A DNA stretch of 64,000 nucleotides, from positions 12,717,268 through 12,781,267 of the forward strand of contig CM056744.1 of NCBI GenBank assembly GCA_029851415.1, read 5' to 3'. Both the position numbers and the translations under genes were made by a program. The DNA is from Eretmocerus hayati. Lineage: Eukaryota; Arthropoda; Insecta; Hymenoptera; Aphelinidae. This document shows positions 1 to 14,000 of this stretch, one piece after another. The notes under the pieces are model-generated. The model worked only from the letters and a program-made list of their open reading frames with translations, ran no database searches and was not told where the DNA came from. Each line of letters starts with the position of its first letter. The first letter of the stretch is position 1.

Positions 1-615
1 TAATAAAAACTCCCTCGTCTTCACCCAACGATTCATTCGTCAAAGTTATTTATTGTTTACGTGCTCCGCTGAGTAAGACAAAGATTTCGAAACTCCCTGA
101 CAACAATCAATCAAGGTCGCCAGATATTGCCGGATACCAAATTTTATTTTCAACAATAGATTCAAATTGATAATAAACTCGCCACGTCAGTAATAAAACC
201 TTGGGCGGCGATGCACTTTGGACCGTCCAAACAATCAACCGGAAAGTCGCAGCCATGTTCATACGATAAGTGCAACCTTGAACATAAAAATAAGTCACGT
301 TTATTATTGACAGAACTGTCCCTCGACCTTTTCAAATCGATAAGTAACAAGGGCATAAAAGAATTTCTTTTTTAGATTAACTGCCGGAAAACCCTCGGGA
401 GTCTCGCGGGTCGGAAAGGTTTATGAGTTCTGAGATCAAAAAAGCGTGTAGGAACAAAGACAAAAACCTTCCTTAAATTCGAAAGCGCACTTTTTATGAT
501 TCTTTGAGGAGTTTCGAAACTGTCTTTGTTCCAACGCGTTCCCAGCGAACGAAGAGAAAAAATTGTGTAAAGGAGATATACTCAAGTATCTCTCCTGACA
601 CCAAACATTTTCCGA
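1..615. other. Unassigned AT-rich DNA
   Basis: No gene recognised. A short inverted pair (GGAACAAAGACA near 451 and TGTCTTTGTTCC near 521) lies just left of the composite repeat. Open frames here are short and look like chance. Confidence 0.4.
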
Positions 616-2054
616 TAGTAGATTACATATTATTGATATATATTCGACCGCTTACCGAGCCACATCAAGATATTCGATTCCAAGGATTCGATACCCTCGA
701 AGTTCCACATGGAGAGTTGATGCTAGTTTGCACCACATACTCTTCATGGAACAGGAAATATCAAAAATGATTCAAATAGATCTCGAAAATTTGTGGGAGG
801 AATAAGGCTACGAATGAAATGTTCGAAAATTGTGAGTGTTTCGCCCCAGTCTCTCCGCTTGGGCTCGTCAGAAAGACGACGGAGAGACTTGTCATCGACA
901 CTGAAACTATTTGACTGAAGTGAGACGTTGGAAATTTTGATCGTTCTATAAAAGATTGGATGTTAAATTTGTTGGGAGAAACAGGAAACTGCCCTCCATC
1001 TAGTTGTGAGATGGCAAAACATGTGACGGCTACTCTCCGGTCCATGGCCGTTGAATTTTACACGAACTGATTCTTCGATCGGGTGAGTTCTATAATATTG
1101 ATGTATATTCGACCGTTTACCGAGCCACATCAAGATATTCGAATCCAAGGATTCGATACTGTGAGGTCGTTAGTATATATATAGAGCGAATGATCTAGTG
1201 AGATCATGAGCAAATCAAGCCACAGAGTGAGCCAGGCTTCGCGCCTGGGAGACGGAAAATCCAATACCCGAACACCAATAACGTAACAATACCCCCGAAG
1301 CTTTACATGGAGAGTTGGTGCTAGTTTGCACCACATACTCTTCATGGAGCAGGAAATATCGAAAATGATCCAAATAGATCTTGGAAATTTGTAGGAGGAA
1401 TAAGGCTACGAATGAAATGTTCGAAAATTGTGAGTGTTTCGCCCAGCATCAACTCTCCATGTGAAGCTTCGGGGGTATCGAATCTTTGGATTCGAATATC
1501 TTGATGTGGCTCGGTAAACGGTCGAATATTCATCAATATCATAAAACTCGACCGAGCGAAGAATCAATTCGTATGAAATTCAACGGCAATGGACCGGAGA
1601 GTAGCCGTCACATGTTCCACCATCTCACAACTAGATGGAAGGCAGTTTCCTGTTCCTCCCAACAAATTTAACATCCAATTTTTTATAGAACGATCAAAAT
1701 TTCCAACGTATCACCTCAGTTCAATAGTTCCAGTGTCAATCACAAGTCACTCCGTCGTCATTTTGACGAGCCCAAGTGGAGAGACTGGGGGGGAACACTC
1801 ACAATTTTCGAACATTTCATTCGTAGCCTTATTCCTCCTACAAATTTTCAAGATCTATCTGGATCGTTTTTGATATTCCCTGCTCCATGAAGAGTATAAG
1901 GTGCAAACTAGCATCGACTCTCCATGTAAAGCTTCGGAGGTATCGAATTCTTGGGTTCGAATATCTTGATGTGGCTCGGTGAACGGTCGAATATACTTCA
2001 ATATTATGAAACTCACCCGAGCAAAGAATCAATTCGTAGTAGATTAAATATTAT
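616..2054. repeat. Composite inverted-repeat element with 18-bp near-identical flanks
   Basis: Blocks recur in both orientations. About 640-1160 carries units with CGAGCCACATCAAGATATTC and GGAATAAGGCTACGAATGAA. About 1297-1443 repeats part of them directly. About 1446-2036 is an inverted copy of the left block. A unique stretch of about 130 bp (1161-1290) sits between. The flanks 616-633 and 2037-2054 match at 17 of 18 bases, which could be a long target duplication or part of the unit. No transposase is visible; the small open frames here are mirror copies of each other. Non-autonomous mobile DNA is the likely explanation. Confidence 0.7.
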
Positions 2055-2373
2055 CAAACTCTTGACACGAAGCTCATTATATTAGAGCGAGCAGCTATAT
2101 CATCTAGTTTGAGTTTTCTTCTCTCACACCTAACAGCGCTCATAATCTCTGTAACTCAAGCTGTTAGGGCAAAAATATTTCAATTCACTCGACACATGTA
2201 GTCGATATCACGATGTGTGGCGTGTGTTAAAAAATATGTAAAATAGTGATGATTTTGTTATTTTCAAAACTGAAAAGGACCAAGGACATATACCATTATT
2301 ATTAAATTGTGCAAATTTCAACAAAAAATAAACCAGAGAATAGTCTGGTTTAGAAAACATTTTTAGCTCTGTG

Positions 2374-2530
2374 GAGCGCCACTCGTCGGAACATACAATA
2401 TTCCTAGTACCGATATTCAGCGCAATGAGCGCCACTCACCAGAACCCAAAATATTCATAGTACCAACTTTTAGCGCAATAGGCGCCACTTGCTGGGACCA
2501 AATTGTCCGTCCCACCAGGCCCCTCTCCAA
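2374..2530. repeat. Short tandem repeat, about 53-bp period, 3 copies
   Basis: The motif GAGCGCCACTC or a variant recurs at 2374, 2427 and about 2480, with shared spacer words (ATATTC, TAGTACC, GCGCAAT). No coding function is seen. The following plus-strand open frame (2503-2832) is unrecognised. Confidence 0.6.
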
Positions 2531-3311
2531 GATGTTGCCGTCCCAAAACTATGAGACTCAACCCTCCTTCTAAACTCATGATTAGGGCCCATGCCCTTTC
2601 TATTGATGTCAACTCCATTTGGGCGTTAAGGCCCGAGTTAACAAAATACTATGAACACCAATTACAGGGCAAGATTCTACCCCACCATTTAGCCCTTTTG
2701 TTGAGCTTTACCTCTCCGGGAAATACAGTTTCCGCCCCACAATCATCGGGTCTCCGCACGGGACTCCGCTTTTCACTCTGCTCCTGGACCTCATCTAGAC
2801 CAGTCGAGCAGCTTCTCCTCGCGTCTTCGTAAAATCACTCATGACTCGACTCCATTACTTGATCATTCTGCGCGCATCAATTCAAAAATCCAATTCCAAC
2901 CGCAATCTAAATTTTCTTTCGCGTCAACATCTTGAAGATCAGGCCCGGATTCAGATATTCGTTCCAAAGTTCGACGCTCCAGTGTTGCGAGTGGCACCCA
3001 GCGCCCATTCATCAATAAAAACTACAATTGCTGCACCAAAAGTGAGTGTTTTTTATCTCATTTCCATCCTTCTCTAATCTCATATCCGCGTGAACAAAAT
3101 CTATTTTGTTATGTTTGGTCGATTCTATATTTTTTTCCATTATTATTTGTTTATTTTCATCAACGGAATTTTAAAACCGCGTCGCAAATGAAGCGTGATT
3201 TGCGTAAGAATTACACCTGATATCACGTAGCTCCTAGTGATTGTGGGAGGTGAAATACTCGACAGTTTTGTCTGAATTATTTTTCCAGAACCAAACATTG
3301 AGGAGCTTTTC
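2531..3311. other. Unassigned stretch with two unrecognised plus-strand open frames
   Basis: Open frames at 2503-2832 and 2841-3077 have somewhat higher GC than their surroundings but show no motif I recognise. They could be decayed element sequence or a fragment of a host exon. Nothing further can be supported. Confidence 0.3.
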
Positions 3312-4240
3312 AGGCCCAAGCAAAGTTGTTAAAATCCACTGCACGTGCAATACACATACGTGTAATACACGTGCATTTGTGCATTCGTGCATTCGTGCAT
3401 TCGTGCATCGAGCTTTCTGCTCCGGAGGGTTAGGTCTTCTGCATGTTTACTTTTTGGGAATTGAGTTTCTCCGAGTGAAAAACAAATCTCACCAAGATTA
3501 TGATACGTAGGAAAGTTAGATAAGTGTGACCAGCAACCCAAAATGATCAAATTTGGAGGCGAGAGTAATTAAAACTGTTGATAATGGGGTGATTTCTATC
3601 GAAATTCAAAACACCCAAAACAACACTTGCATTACTCCCCAGTTAATTGACAAAGTCTTTAAAATATTTTGGGGCGTAAAGAATCAGTCACCTTATTTAT
3701 TATGCTGAGATCGTAGGTTTCCACCTGTGAAAGGCCAAGTTTCAAACAGTGAACAATCTCACTATGCCATCCGGAGTAACTCAGTGTTTACGTAGTGTTT
3801 GTTGACTGTAGATCAAGCTTTTATGATAGAAAGTAATTGACTTTGAGTAGTGACTGATATAAGGGTTGGTTAATGGACTTTTGATCACCAGAATGTGATA
3901 AAAATTTGGCCGAAATCTGTAGTTTACTACCATCAACCGGGGAGGAAAGCACGTGTCTTGATTTCACAGGGATGCCTCATTTCAACAGCTTGATCATCAC
4001 TTTGGCCTCCCCTCTTCATCTTTTTGGGTTGTAAGCCACAGCTATCCAACTTTCCGTGAGTCATGATCTCGAGATTACTTACTTTCCGTTCGGAAAAACT
4101 CAATTTTCAAAAAGTAAACATACAGACGACCTAACCTTCCGAAGCAGGAAGCTCGATGCACGAATGCACGAATGCACAAATGCACGTGTATTACACGTAC
4201 GTGTAATGCATGTGCAGTGGATTTTGACAACTCTGGGCCC
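3312..4240. mobile_element. MITE-like element with inverted repeats of about 230 bp
   Basis: The left arm (3312-3540) is mirrored by the right arm (4025-4240): both hold AAAATCCACTGCAC, a run of TGCATTCG repeats next to the CGAGCTT/AAGCTCG core, and further pairs up to CAACCC. Termini read AGGCCCAAG and GGGCCCAGAG on opposite strands. The centre (3541-4024) has no coding content. A target duplication could not be fixed. Likely a non-autonomous DNA transposon. Confidence 0.75.
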
Positions 4241-6239
4241 AAGTGTGTGGACAACTCGCCGCAAGTTAGGGTTCTTCTTCTTTTTGCGACAAGTTTTTCG
4301 AGTTCTTGGGGTCACTTCCACACTCGAAATCCCTTTTATTAATCCGCAGTACAATCGAGAAGTTAGCAGTATCGCAATTTGCGATATCTTGCATGTTGAA
4401 AAATTCACATCGTGGTTGATGATCAATAACGCCTGTCTGTGTCTGTTTGTTTTCAATTTTATTCAATCCAGTTAAGAAAAAAAATAATAGCCAATATAAC
4501 CAAAAACTCAGTTTCAACACCAATGTTGTCGATTGGTTAAACGCAAGAATAGGAGAGGAATGGACGGAGAAATGAGTATCAAACGATCAGTCGTGTCAGG
4601 GGTCGCTTGATTTTTTCAACTATTGGAAATTTTGATCTTTTTTTGCTGTGTTGTGGTTATGGGGTATATACCCTTGCGTGTAAACATTAGATAACGACCT
4701 ATCTCACTTTTGAAAGTAGTGGATGATTACAGCTATTGAGACTCTCATCAAAGAAAAAAAAAAAAATATATATATATATATGACGACGGACAGTGGAAAA
4801 ATTATAGAGGAAACCAAGCTTGATTCCAAGAAAAAAGCCTAAACTTCAAGGAGGTATGAAATTGACGAGATTAATGACATTTTTTTCGTCTAGCTTTTAT
4901 AACTGATTCCAAGAAGAATATAAAAGGAGTCGTCTCATTTGCTAATTAAGATTCTTCAGTATTAATTCCATTCCAAATGAGAAAAAACCGAGATTGTTGT
5001 TTTTATCCATGGCGTGTTTATTCTAGCTCTGATCATTTTTCGCTCGGGAGGATATTTTGCGAAAAAGTAGATCTCCCGCGAAACGGGATTGCGAGCAGGT
5101 TGTTGTAATCGGCAGATGAACCCTTGACACACTCTGTTGTTGGTAGTTTTCCGTCCGTATTTGATCCCTTCCGAGTGTAGAAAATTGGGTTGAAGTAAAA
5201 ATGTGGATGTCCACAGGTTATCTCAACAGCTTGCTCGCCGATCTCGCTCAAGATCTTTCAATCTTGGACTAATTCTTCGAACAACCCCTTCATTATTTCC
5301 CTTTGAATTTATGATTAATTCAATCCTTTGATTTCCATTGAGTTGATGATGAATTTCATGCCAATTACTGTACGATAGATCACTGTAAGAGGCGCCCAAA
5401 AGATATTATGATTCTTAGAGTAGTTGGACGTTGGATAAAATAAAAAATTTGGAGGCCAAATCCTCGCTGATTGTGAGTCTGTGTTTTACCAAGACTTTAT
5501 GATATTTTTTTTCTGTTTTCTCAACATTTAATCAATCCTTCTGAATGTACATGCAATGAAACTCTTCTTCCAAATTGGATTTGTTACTCTTTTGAAATTT
5601 CTTTTACATATTGATGATTGTGATAAGCCGCGGAACGTGGTGATCATCCAAGAATGGACTACAAAGATGATGATCTGCCTGGTATGATGGCTCTGGTGGC
5701 ATGTGTGTCCCGCAAGAGCTCAAACTGAAGCAATAACTAAGCCTCCGGACTGCGCGATACGTTTTGGGTTTTGGCGCCAACGTATGCAGGGTCGGAACTA
5801 CTCATAAATGATTTGCATCATTGGAGCAAAAATATATTATGCTTCGTATTAAATAGCACGTATAGTGTGCATATCTACACACATCCACATTCTCAGGATT
5901 TCTCGACCCTATTGACCACTGTCATATGCATGTATCGAAATTAATCCCATTCAAAATACTCGTTTTTGAACCATATATGTTAAATTTAATAGAGGCCTCT
6001 GCAAAACGGCCAGAATTTTGTATTTATGAAACATTCACATTAGAGCGTTCACTTCTATTCGTGATAAAAGCTTGACAGTGATCTAATAGATTCTTTCTAT
6101 TGAAATTTCGACGGGTGATTAGGCTTTATTTCACTTTATGATAGAGATGAAATATCAGCGCGCTTGCGCGCGTGCCGAGTTCTAGTGAATTTTTAATTGG
6201 GCGTCAAAAATATGCAAATTTAAAGTACTACCGATGTAA
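4241..6239. other. Unassigned intergenic DNA
   Basis: No gene recognised. It holds a simple-sequence tract at about 4750-4781 (A run followed by TA repeats). Minus-strand open frames near 5023-5251 resemble nothing I know. GCGCGCTTGCGCGCG near 6157 is a small alternating purine-pyrimidine tract. Confidence 0.4.
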
Positions 6240-6990
6240 TAAGTAACATCAAGAGAATAGTGTTGCCTAGAAACACAAAAAGTCTGAATCAAGTGTAAGC
6301 TGCTATGCGTTCTCAGTTTTATGTTGAATCGACTATAGTACAAGACAGAACTCTCTTCATCTAATTCAATCTGACTCTAGAAACGTGTAAGCGTTCAGTG
6401 AATGAAAACAATAGCTTTTCTATATCATTTGTGGTCATTTATTTTATAAAACCATGTATACATTGTATATTTTCATCATGTTATCCTAATTCATTTTCTT
6501 TCAAATAAGAGTGGCTGGACACACAAAAAGTCTGATAACAGAAGCTGCCGCATGTGTTCTAAATTCTGTGTTCAATTGTCCATGTTTTATTACAAAATTT
6601 TTCATTTGATTCAATCTGACTGTAGAATCATTTGAGAGTCCATCGTATGGAAATGAGGGGTTTCTCTGTGTCGCTCATGGTCATTTACTCATTACTACCA
6701 TAAATAGTTTGTACGTTCTCCCAATATTGTCCTTTTATGACGTTGATTAACAAAATGAGAGCTCCTGAAGACGAAAAGTCTGAGTGAAACGCAAGTTGCC
6801 CTGCATTTTAAGAATATATTTTGATGTTGAATATTGAATATTGATATAATGCCATTGCCTCTAAGTGGAACAAGAATATTCTTGATAGTTTGGTACAATA
6901 TAGAAGTTCCGTTTGCCTACCCCTCCTAAGTGAATCATATTTCAGAACAACAATGCACTCCAATGCCCAATAAACTAATGTCCAATTTTG
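6240..6990. repeat. Diverged direct repeats, about 250-bp period, three copies
   Basis: Copies start near 6240, 6505 and 6755. Shared landmarks in order are AAAAGTCTGA, TTGAATCGAC or TTCAATTG, TTCAATCTGACT and GGTCATTTA; the third copy is the least conserved and truncated. No coding capacity. It looks like an old tandem duplication or remnants of a repeat family. Confidence 0.6.
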
Positions 6991-8861
6991 ACAGAGAAAA
7001 AATAACTCGATTCGAACTGAGATGAGCTAACTTTGTTCTTGAGAATGCTTACAAATTCACCAAAATTCATGCGAATTTCTACTATTTTGTGTTACAACAA
7101 ATTTCATCAATTTAATGGACTAATAATCAACAGACATTTTTGCAAATATAGAGGCCTTACTCAATTTTTCGTTTAACCTCTCGAGAACATCAGTCTCCAT
7201 TTTGCTGTAATCTCTTTGAATATTTCCATTCTTTAGTCGTGACAGTTCAATCCGTGTAGCTTATTGATGTCCTGATTAATCGTCATTATCCCGATAATCA
7301 ACTGATTGAATTGCAATGACATGCAAATTCCATGTTTCAAAGTCGTCTCAGGCCCGGATCAGAACTGGATTGAGCCTGGATTAACGAAACATTTAGTCTG
7401 GGCGCTGGATCCAAACTGGATCAAACCCGGGTTCCAATACTTACTAATTCCGGATTCAGTTTCAGTCCGTTATTCCGGGATCCGGATCCACCCCGGACTC
7501 AACCTAGAACGAGCTTTCTAATCATGAAAAATTTTGTAGATATCTAAACGGGGTGGCTTGCGGTGCTGCTTTTTCACAAAAACGTAGCTCTGAACGTTGT
7601 GGACCTCTTGCGGACGAAAGGACTACTACATCTCTAATCTCGAAGAACGAGGCGGATGCAGTATAATCATTCTCATACCCGCACATGACCCTACCTAGCT
7701 GATTTAAGTTGTCTTATATGGACTTTCACTCACGCGCAAAACACATGTATATATCCTCAATAATGAGATTCAGCGTGTACGATTACTGCACTGACGCAAG
7801 GAGTAAGTAACCATATTCGAAGTCCGTTTATGTTTATCAACAGAATATACCCAACTGTCTGATCTTCTTATCGTCTTCAATCTTCTAAGATTTCGTCAAC
7901 GGAAACATAATCCACAAACGGATTGTGATGCATGAGAAGCATTCTACTTCATCAATGATAGGCAATATGAGAAAGGACTGATCGAGGCCAATACTTGAGA
8001 AATGTGTATCACAAGAAGTTTACAAGAGTGGTTGTAGGTTTTTTAATAGAATGAGATGTGCATACGCATAATGCGACATTAGACGTGGAACAAGGTGTTG
8101 AGTTAAGAAATCTAGAGTCTCTCTACTGTATACAACAACAATCTTCGCGGCAAATCAGTAATAGAAACTGCATCAACAGCCGCGTCTTCAATACTGTGCT
8201 GATCAAAAGTAATGACCTCTAACAGCAATCAGTAGGGTTGTATACGTAGAACAGGCATTTTGAGGAGAACATCAAAGAATTAAAGTACTACTATCTTCTC
8301 AGTGCCTTGGATGATTTTCCATCAATTATTCAAAGGCGTTTGCTATCGAGAAGTTGCGAACAATAATATTTTTGCAGAATTTATATGTGTAGCTATGCTC
8401 TGGTTGTTCTCCAAGGTCTCCGTGTAAGAACGTATGGTTGATTGAAATACGCAAGATTATGGTTTCTCACCAGGAACGGCGTGAGCTGTGAGACATGATG
8501 AATAAGACTATATTAGTTATACATAGCATTCTTTTCGCTCTCCATGATGCACTGTACAGGACTGTCGTATCGTTGTGTTTGTATAAAACTGCAGGTACAA
8601 CAATGAAATTGAACAACTGTCAAATTTTTGCAACTTCTCGATAGTAGTATGATTATGAGAAAATCGATGAAAAATCATCCAAGGTACTTGAAAGTTAGAA
8701 TTCTTCCCACTCTACATAATACGTTCCTCAACAGTCTTGTTTGACGCATGGGACCCGACTTATCGCTGTTTGAAGTAAGGGTGAGTGATCATCCACGTAT
8801 CGTGAACTTTTGAGCGGTACTGCATAGTATATTGCATAATATTCATGGTCTTGGAAACTAA
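6991..8861. other. Unassigned intergenic DNA
   Basis: No gene recognised. A GC-richer patch at about 7350-7500 has internal repeats of CTGGATY and GGATCC words and may be a decayed small element. The rest is featureless AT-rich sequence. Confidence 0.4.
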
Positions 8862-8865
8862 ATAT

Positions 8866-10963
8866 GAGTCATTTCCGAGCATTTCGGCCAGAGCCGTTAC
8901 CAGGGGGTCTGAAAAAAATCCCAAAAAATTTTTTTCCATCAGTACTATGTTTATATAGTACAAAAAATTTTTTCAGATTTTTTTAACCCCCTCCTCCCAT
9001 GAGTCCTAGGGCCTATGGAAGGTCTATTTTAGGCCCCTTTTCAGCCTATCTTGGAAAAATTATAGCTCCGACTAGCATCAGTATTTTTGGACGTACTCAG
9101 ACGCATTTTCTTTGTGAGAACTAGTTCTTTTGAGAAAAAAATTGTCCGCCACCGACTATTGAGTCTAGCGATTTGTACGGGCTATTTGCTGTGAGCAGAT
9201 CTTAGCCATTTTTGGGTCTTCTTCCAAGTGATCTAGCTCCTACTAGACATGTGATCCTCGACTCTCACCAGGAGTGATTTTAAAGTTCTTGAAAATACGT
9301 GCAATTGAACCACTGGTAAAAGTCGATTATTGTACTTTTTATAGGAGCTATAACCGATGCAAGTGGAGCAGTTTTGTAGAAATGCCGAACTTTGAGCTCA
9401 ATTTGCAAAGATCGTTTCTTCGTTTTCGAATTTGAAACTAAGCAAATATGTTCTTCAACACACGAACAACCAATATCAATATGAATCCCGGAGGAGAAAT
9501 CATCTCCTGATTTTTGGCGTGAGTTCAAAAATACAGTTTTCTGACTTTTTGCTTGAAATGTCAACATAGGCATGGCTCGCATATGCTTCCATCTGAGTTA
9601 TTGTGCACCAATCTGGACGGGTTAACTCCCCAAAGTACCCCCAAATATGTGTTAGAACTTCCGGAGGCGAGCCTCAAGCCAGAAGCGAGCTGTGGGTTCA
9701 AACCATCAGGTCCAAAATGGGCATCATTTCGTCTATTTTGGGGCGGGCGAGCGAGGGCTCGATTCACTGTGTCCCTGCCCACAAACGAGACGAGTGGCTA
9801 GAATAGCGATGCAAACATTCGTTTCCGACTCAAGATGACCATCTAAACACAATCCTTGGGTCAATTCAGCCCTAAATCATCGTCATTGTGCAGTAGAGGC
9901 CCAAAACCTGTTATTACGGAGTTTAACGCCGGTTGAGGATTGGATGATATCTCAGGTACAAATGGACTCCGAATACATGTTTGAATGGTCATTTTGTGTC
10001 GGAAAAACATGTTTGCATCCCTATCCTAGCCACTCGTCTAGTTTGTGGGCGGGAACACGGGGAATTGAGCCATCGCTCGCCTGCCTCAAAATAGACGAAA
10101 TAATGCCCATTTTGGACCTGATGGTTTGAACCTCCAGCTCGCTTCTGGCTTGAAGCTCGCCTCAGAAAGTTCTTACTTATATTTGGAGGTACTCTGGGGA
10201 GTTATTCCACCCAGGTTGGTGCACAATAACTCAGATGGAAGCATCCGCGAGCCATGCCTATGTTGGCATTTCAAGCAAAAAGTCAGAAAACTGTATTTTT
10301 GAACTCACGCCAAAAATCAGGAGATGATTTCTGACCTGAGATTCTTGTTGATATTGGTAGTTCTTCTATTTATGAACATATTTGCATAGTTATAAGGTCG
10401 AAAACAGAAAAACGATTTTTGCAAATTGAGCTCAAAGTTCGGCATTTCTACAAAACTGCTCCACTTGCATCGGTTATAGCTCCTATAAAAAGTACAATAA
10501 TCGACTTTTACCAGTGGTTCAATTGCACGTATTTTCAAGAACTTTAAAATGACTACTGGTGAGAGTCGATTATCACAAGTCTAGTAGGAGTTAGATCACT
10601 TGGAAGAAGGACCAAAAATCGCTAAGATCTGCTCATAGCAAATAGCTCGTACAAATCGCTAGACTTCGTAATCGGTGGCGGACAATTTTTTTCTCAAAAG
10701 AACTAGTTATTACAAAGAAAATGCGTCTAAGTACGTCCAAAAATACTGATGCTAGTCGGAGCTATAATTTTTCCAAGATAGGCTGAAAAGGGGCCTAAAA
10801 TAGACCTTCCATAGGCTCTAGGACCCATGGGAGGAGGGGGTTAAAAAAAATCTGAAAAAATTTTTTGTACTATATAAACATAGTACTGATGGAAAAAAAT
10901 TTTTTGGGATTTTTTCCAGACCTCCCTGTTGACGGCTCTGGCCGAAATGCTCCGAAATGACTC
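8866..10963. mobile_element. Palindromic foldback element, GAG...CTC family copy 1 (2098 bp)
   Basis: The whole element is one long imperfect palindrome centred near 9910, with arms of about 1 kb. Termini are GAGTCATTTCCGAGCATTTC on each strand. The target duplication is ATAT (8862-8865 and 10964-10967). Open frames in one arm are mirrored in the other and resemble no known protein, so it appears non-autonomous. It ends 118 bp from the last exon of receptor A. A copy of almost the same length (2097 bp) lies at 51611-53707, and a shorter relative at 55286-56657. A Sola-like assignment (4-bp duplication) is possible but unproven. Confidence 0.85.
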
Positions 10964-11081
10964 ATATATATTGTACTTTTCAAATGGAAATAAATCGTCT
11001 TGTCTTCAATCTCTATGGATGAAGTATACTCATATCAGGATTGAGAAGACAATTTTGTGGCCTTATTCAAGAAGGCACATA

Positions 11082-14000
11082 TCAAGCACTCTGTTCCATA
11101 GACACCAAAGCAGTAAAATAGCTTGATGACATTTTCAGAACCTGAAAGTTGAAAAATACCATTAAAATTTTGTCATCAGTGAAATGTTTGTCAATACTAC
11201 TAAAAGAGTATTACTGACTTGAGCGAAAGACTCCAAAGAGAGGTTTGAGATTTTACCAGCTGTGAGGACAGACATGCGTTGTGATTTTTGCATCACAAGT
11301 AACAACAACTTACGATGTCTTGGAGGAGCAGTATACCAATCAGCCAGGTATCTTGAATTGAATGAGATCATCAGATTCTCTGATCAATGTGAGTGAATTA
11401 TTCATTCTAAAGGAAACTAAACATGACCATCGCCATCTGGGCCAATGAAGTTCAAAAAAAATTGCCAAGAACTTTTTCCTTCTAGCACTATGTAAATAAA
11501 ATACAAATATTCTTTCAAACTTTTTTTCGTTCCCTCTGTATCCTTGGGGCCCGTAAAAAGCTCATTCCAGGCCCTGTCCTGGCCTATTCTCAGAAGATGA
11601 TAGCTCCATTTTCAAAACACCTTCGCGCATTCTTGTCGTTAATGCAAGCATTTTCCAGGGGAAAATTCCTCCAAGAACGCAGATAACAGGTGATTTATAA
11701 TCGCCCAGAGCATCGATGTGCAAAACGCTATGGAAATGAGCCTCATAGCGCGAGAAGAATATGAGGGCCTTTTTTCCTGCAGTATCACAAATTTTACCTC
11801 TGAGATCAAGTTTTCAAGGGTGGAAAATGTTGTAGGAATCTCAGCCGTATTCGCTCTCTGAACTTCTCTGAGTTACCCCCCCCCCCCGTTCCAACAACTT
11901 GGGAAAGGTGGGATTCACTCGAGCATGAGTGGAATTTTCACCCCGGAAGAGTTTTGGAGTTTCCACAAAGAAGGGGGCAGGGGGTAACCGGGGAAGGTCG
12001 AGAGAGCGCTCAAACCAAAGGAGGCGACGCATAAAAAGTTCTTTGATCCCAATTGGCGATCGCAGGATTTCATCGATGTTCAAAAATGGCTGTGGTATAT
12101 GATTAATACCTTAGTGAATTGAAGAATGATATATGATTTGCTCAAAAAGTATAGATCAGTTGCGGATTCACCTCTTGGGGTCCCTTTTTCCTATCAAACA
12201 AATGTTTTTCTATATCTGTAATATGCGTCGCTCTCTGAGGACTCTGACATCACATACCCGTCCAAATGTACACGACTATTACATGTGCTGTTACAAATAT
12301 GGATCAATCTGGAATGGCTCTGAATCAAATGTCTGTGTTGAGTAATTCCTGATCTAAACAACGTACTCATCCTCGCTATATCTCAATTAATATCACCACA
12401 GTGTCATTTCTGGCGGGTTTAGGCCAGACCAACGAATGATACGGACGGATAAATGTGGGAATATTGTAATTCGTTCAGTTCTGAGAGTCATTTTGAGTTG
12501 AAAGATCATAGCTCGAGTGATTAGAAAAAGATCGTTGTAAGCATCAAAACGCGTGGATTTGAATAACACAAATATGACGATTATTTAAAAAATCCCCGAC
12601 CGATGATTCCTATTCTCCCTGGAAAATGATCTAGAGACTAGCCCGAAACATATCCAATCGGTATTTTTCATGATCACGCACCTAACACTTTTTCACCGTT
12701 CCGACCCGCCGTGTGTAGTTCAGTGAAAAAAAGATCACATCTATTTCCGTTATGTGTAATCTGGAAGAGTACAGTGGAATACAATCCAGTTACTTTGAGG
12801 AGTTTCATGTAGCTCCATGGGTGATAAAAAGGTCATATTTTGTATCTGCGAATATTGAAATTTTCATCCCGGGCCTTTCCCTATAGGCTCTATCCGGTCT
12901 GCTCCCAAATGCACGGGACAAGGATACGTCCTGCCAGTGCGTTGGTCTGGAAGAAGGCTACTCTCGGGTAGCAAGCTACTCGAAAATGGCACAGCTTCCT
13001 AACTAACTACAAAATTCTGGGATCAGCCAGCAGTACATGGCCGACCCCCTCGGTGAGGAATTTGATAAGGCTCGTCTAGGCTTCGCAGGAGCCTAAGGGA
13101 GCCCTTCGAGCATCAGGAGTGTCAGGGGGGGGGGGCTTATCCAGTGCTCGTGATCGATAATATAAATGGAGCTGTAAAAACTCCACGCTCTGGCGGACGT
13201 TAACTGGGGTCGGGGACTGTCAGACCCTAGAGTTGGTCCACCAAGGTGACACAGCCCTTCTTTCAGACTCAATTTTTTCCATAGAATCAAACGAAAACTC
13301 TTTAGGGGAAATCTGAGACATCACCCTTGTGTGCAGGCGAACTCCACGTGGAATTATTTTTATCCAACCACTACTAGTGATGCCGTTTTAAAGAGGATTA
13401 CAACGAATGGAATTTCGCCATGCTTATCCGAAGAATTTTCGAAGAACGACCTCCATCGAACTTTTTTCCACTCAAGGCCATGACTTCAACAACATTTTCG
13501 GACAATTTCGATGGGAAAATTGAGATAGCTATGAGGGACTCAGTACTACATCCTCGACATTCTCGGAATTGCTCAATTGAATCGACTGCAGATCCTCAAG
13601 AAAGAATATTACCGACTCCTTGCGGAGTTCAAATCGTAAGTCCATCCAGTCATCATAGAATGGACCCCGAAAGGAGTCGATGACCATCTTCCTAGTTACA
13701 CCAAGGTCATCTAGAATATGGAGCGAGAATCGATAAAATTGGGGTACCTGAAGCTAGCGAACACTAACTCACGAATCGGGCCCAAACCAATTTCACTTTT
13801 TATTACTATTTTATTACTAATTTATTACCAAAGAAAAAAATTTATTACCGGTCATGGGCCCGAAATACGAGAGTTTTCGCTAGCGGAAGCTTACGCTAGC
13901 GAACACGAGGCCGGGGAAAGATCGTACGGGAATGTGCAATAGCTTATTTTTTATTACTTTTTTATTACTCTCAGAATATGTCCTCAAAATATGCGTGTGA

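Noticed and set aside
2503..2832. A 109-codon plus-strand open frame rich in Ser/Pro/Leu
   Set aside because: Low-information composition, no domain, adjacent to tandem repeats; could not be supported as a gene.
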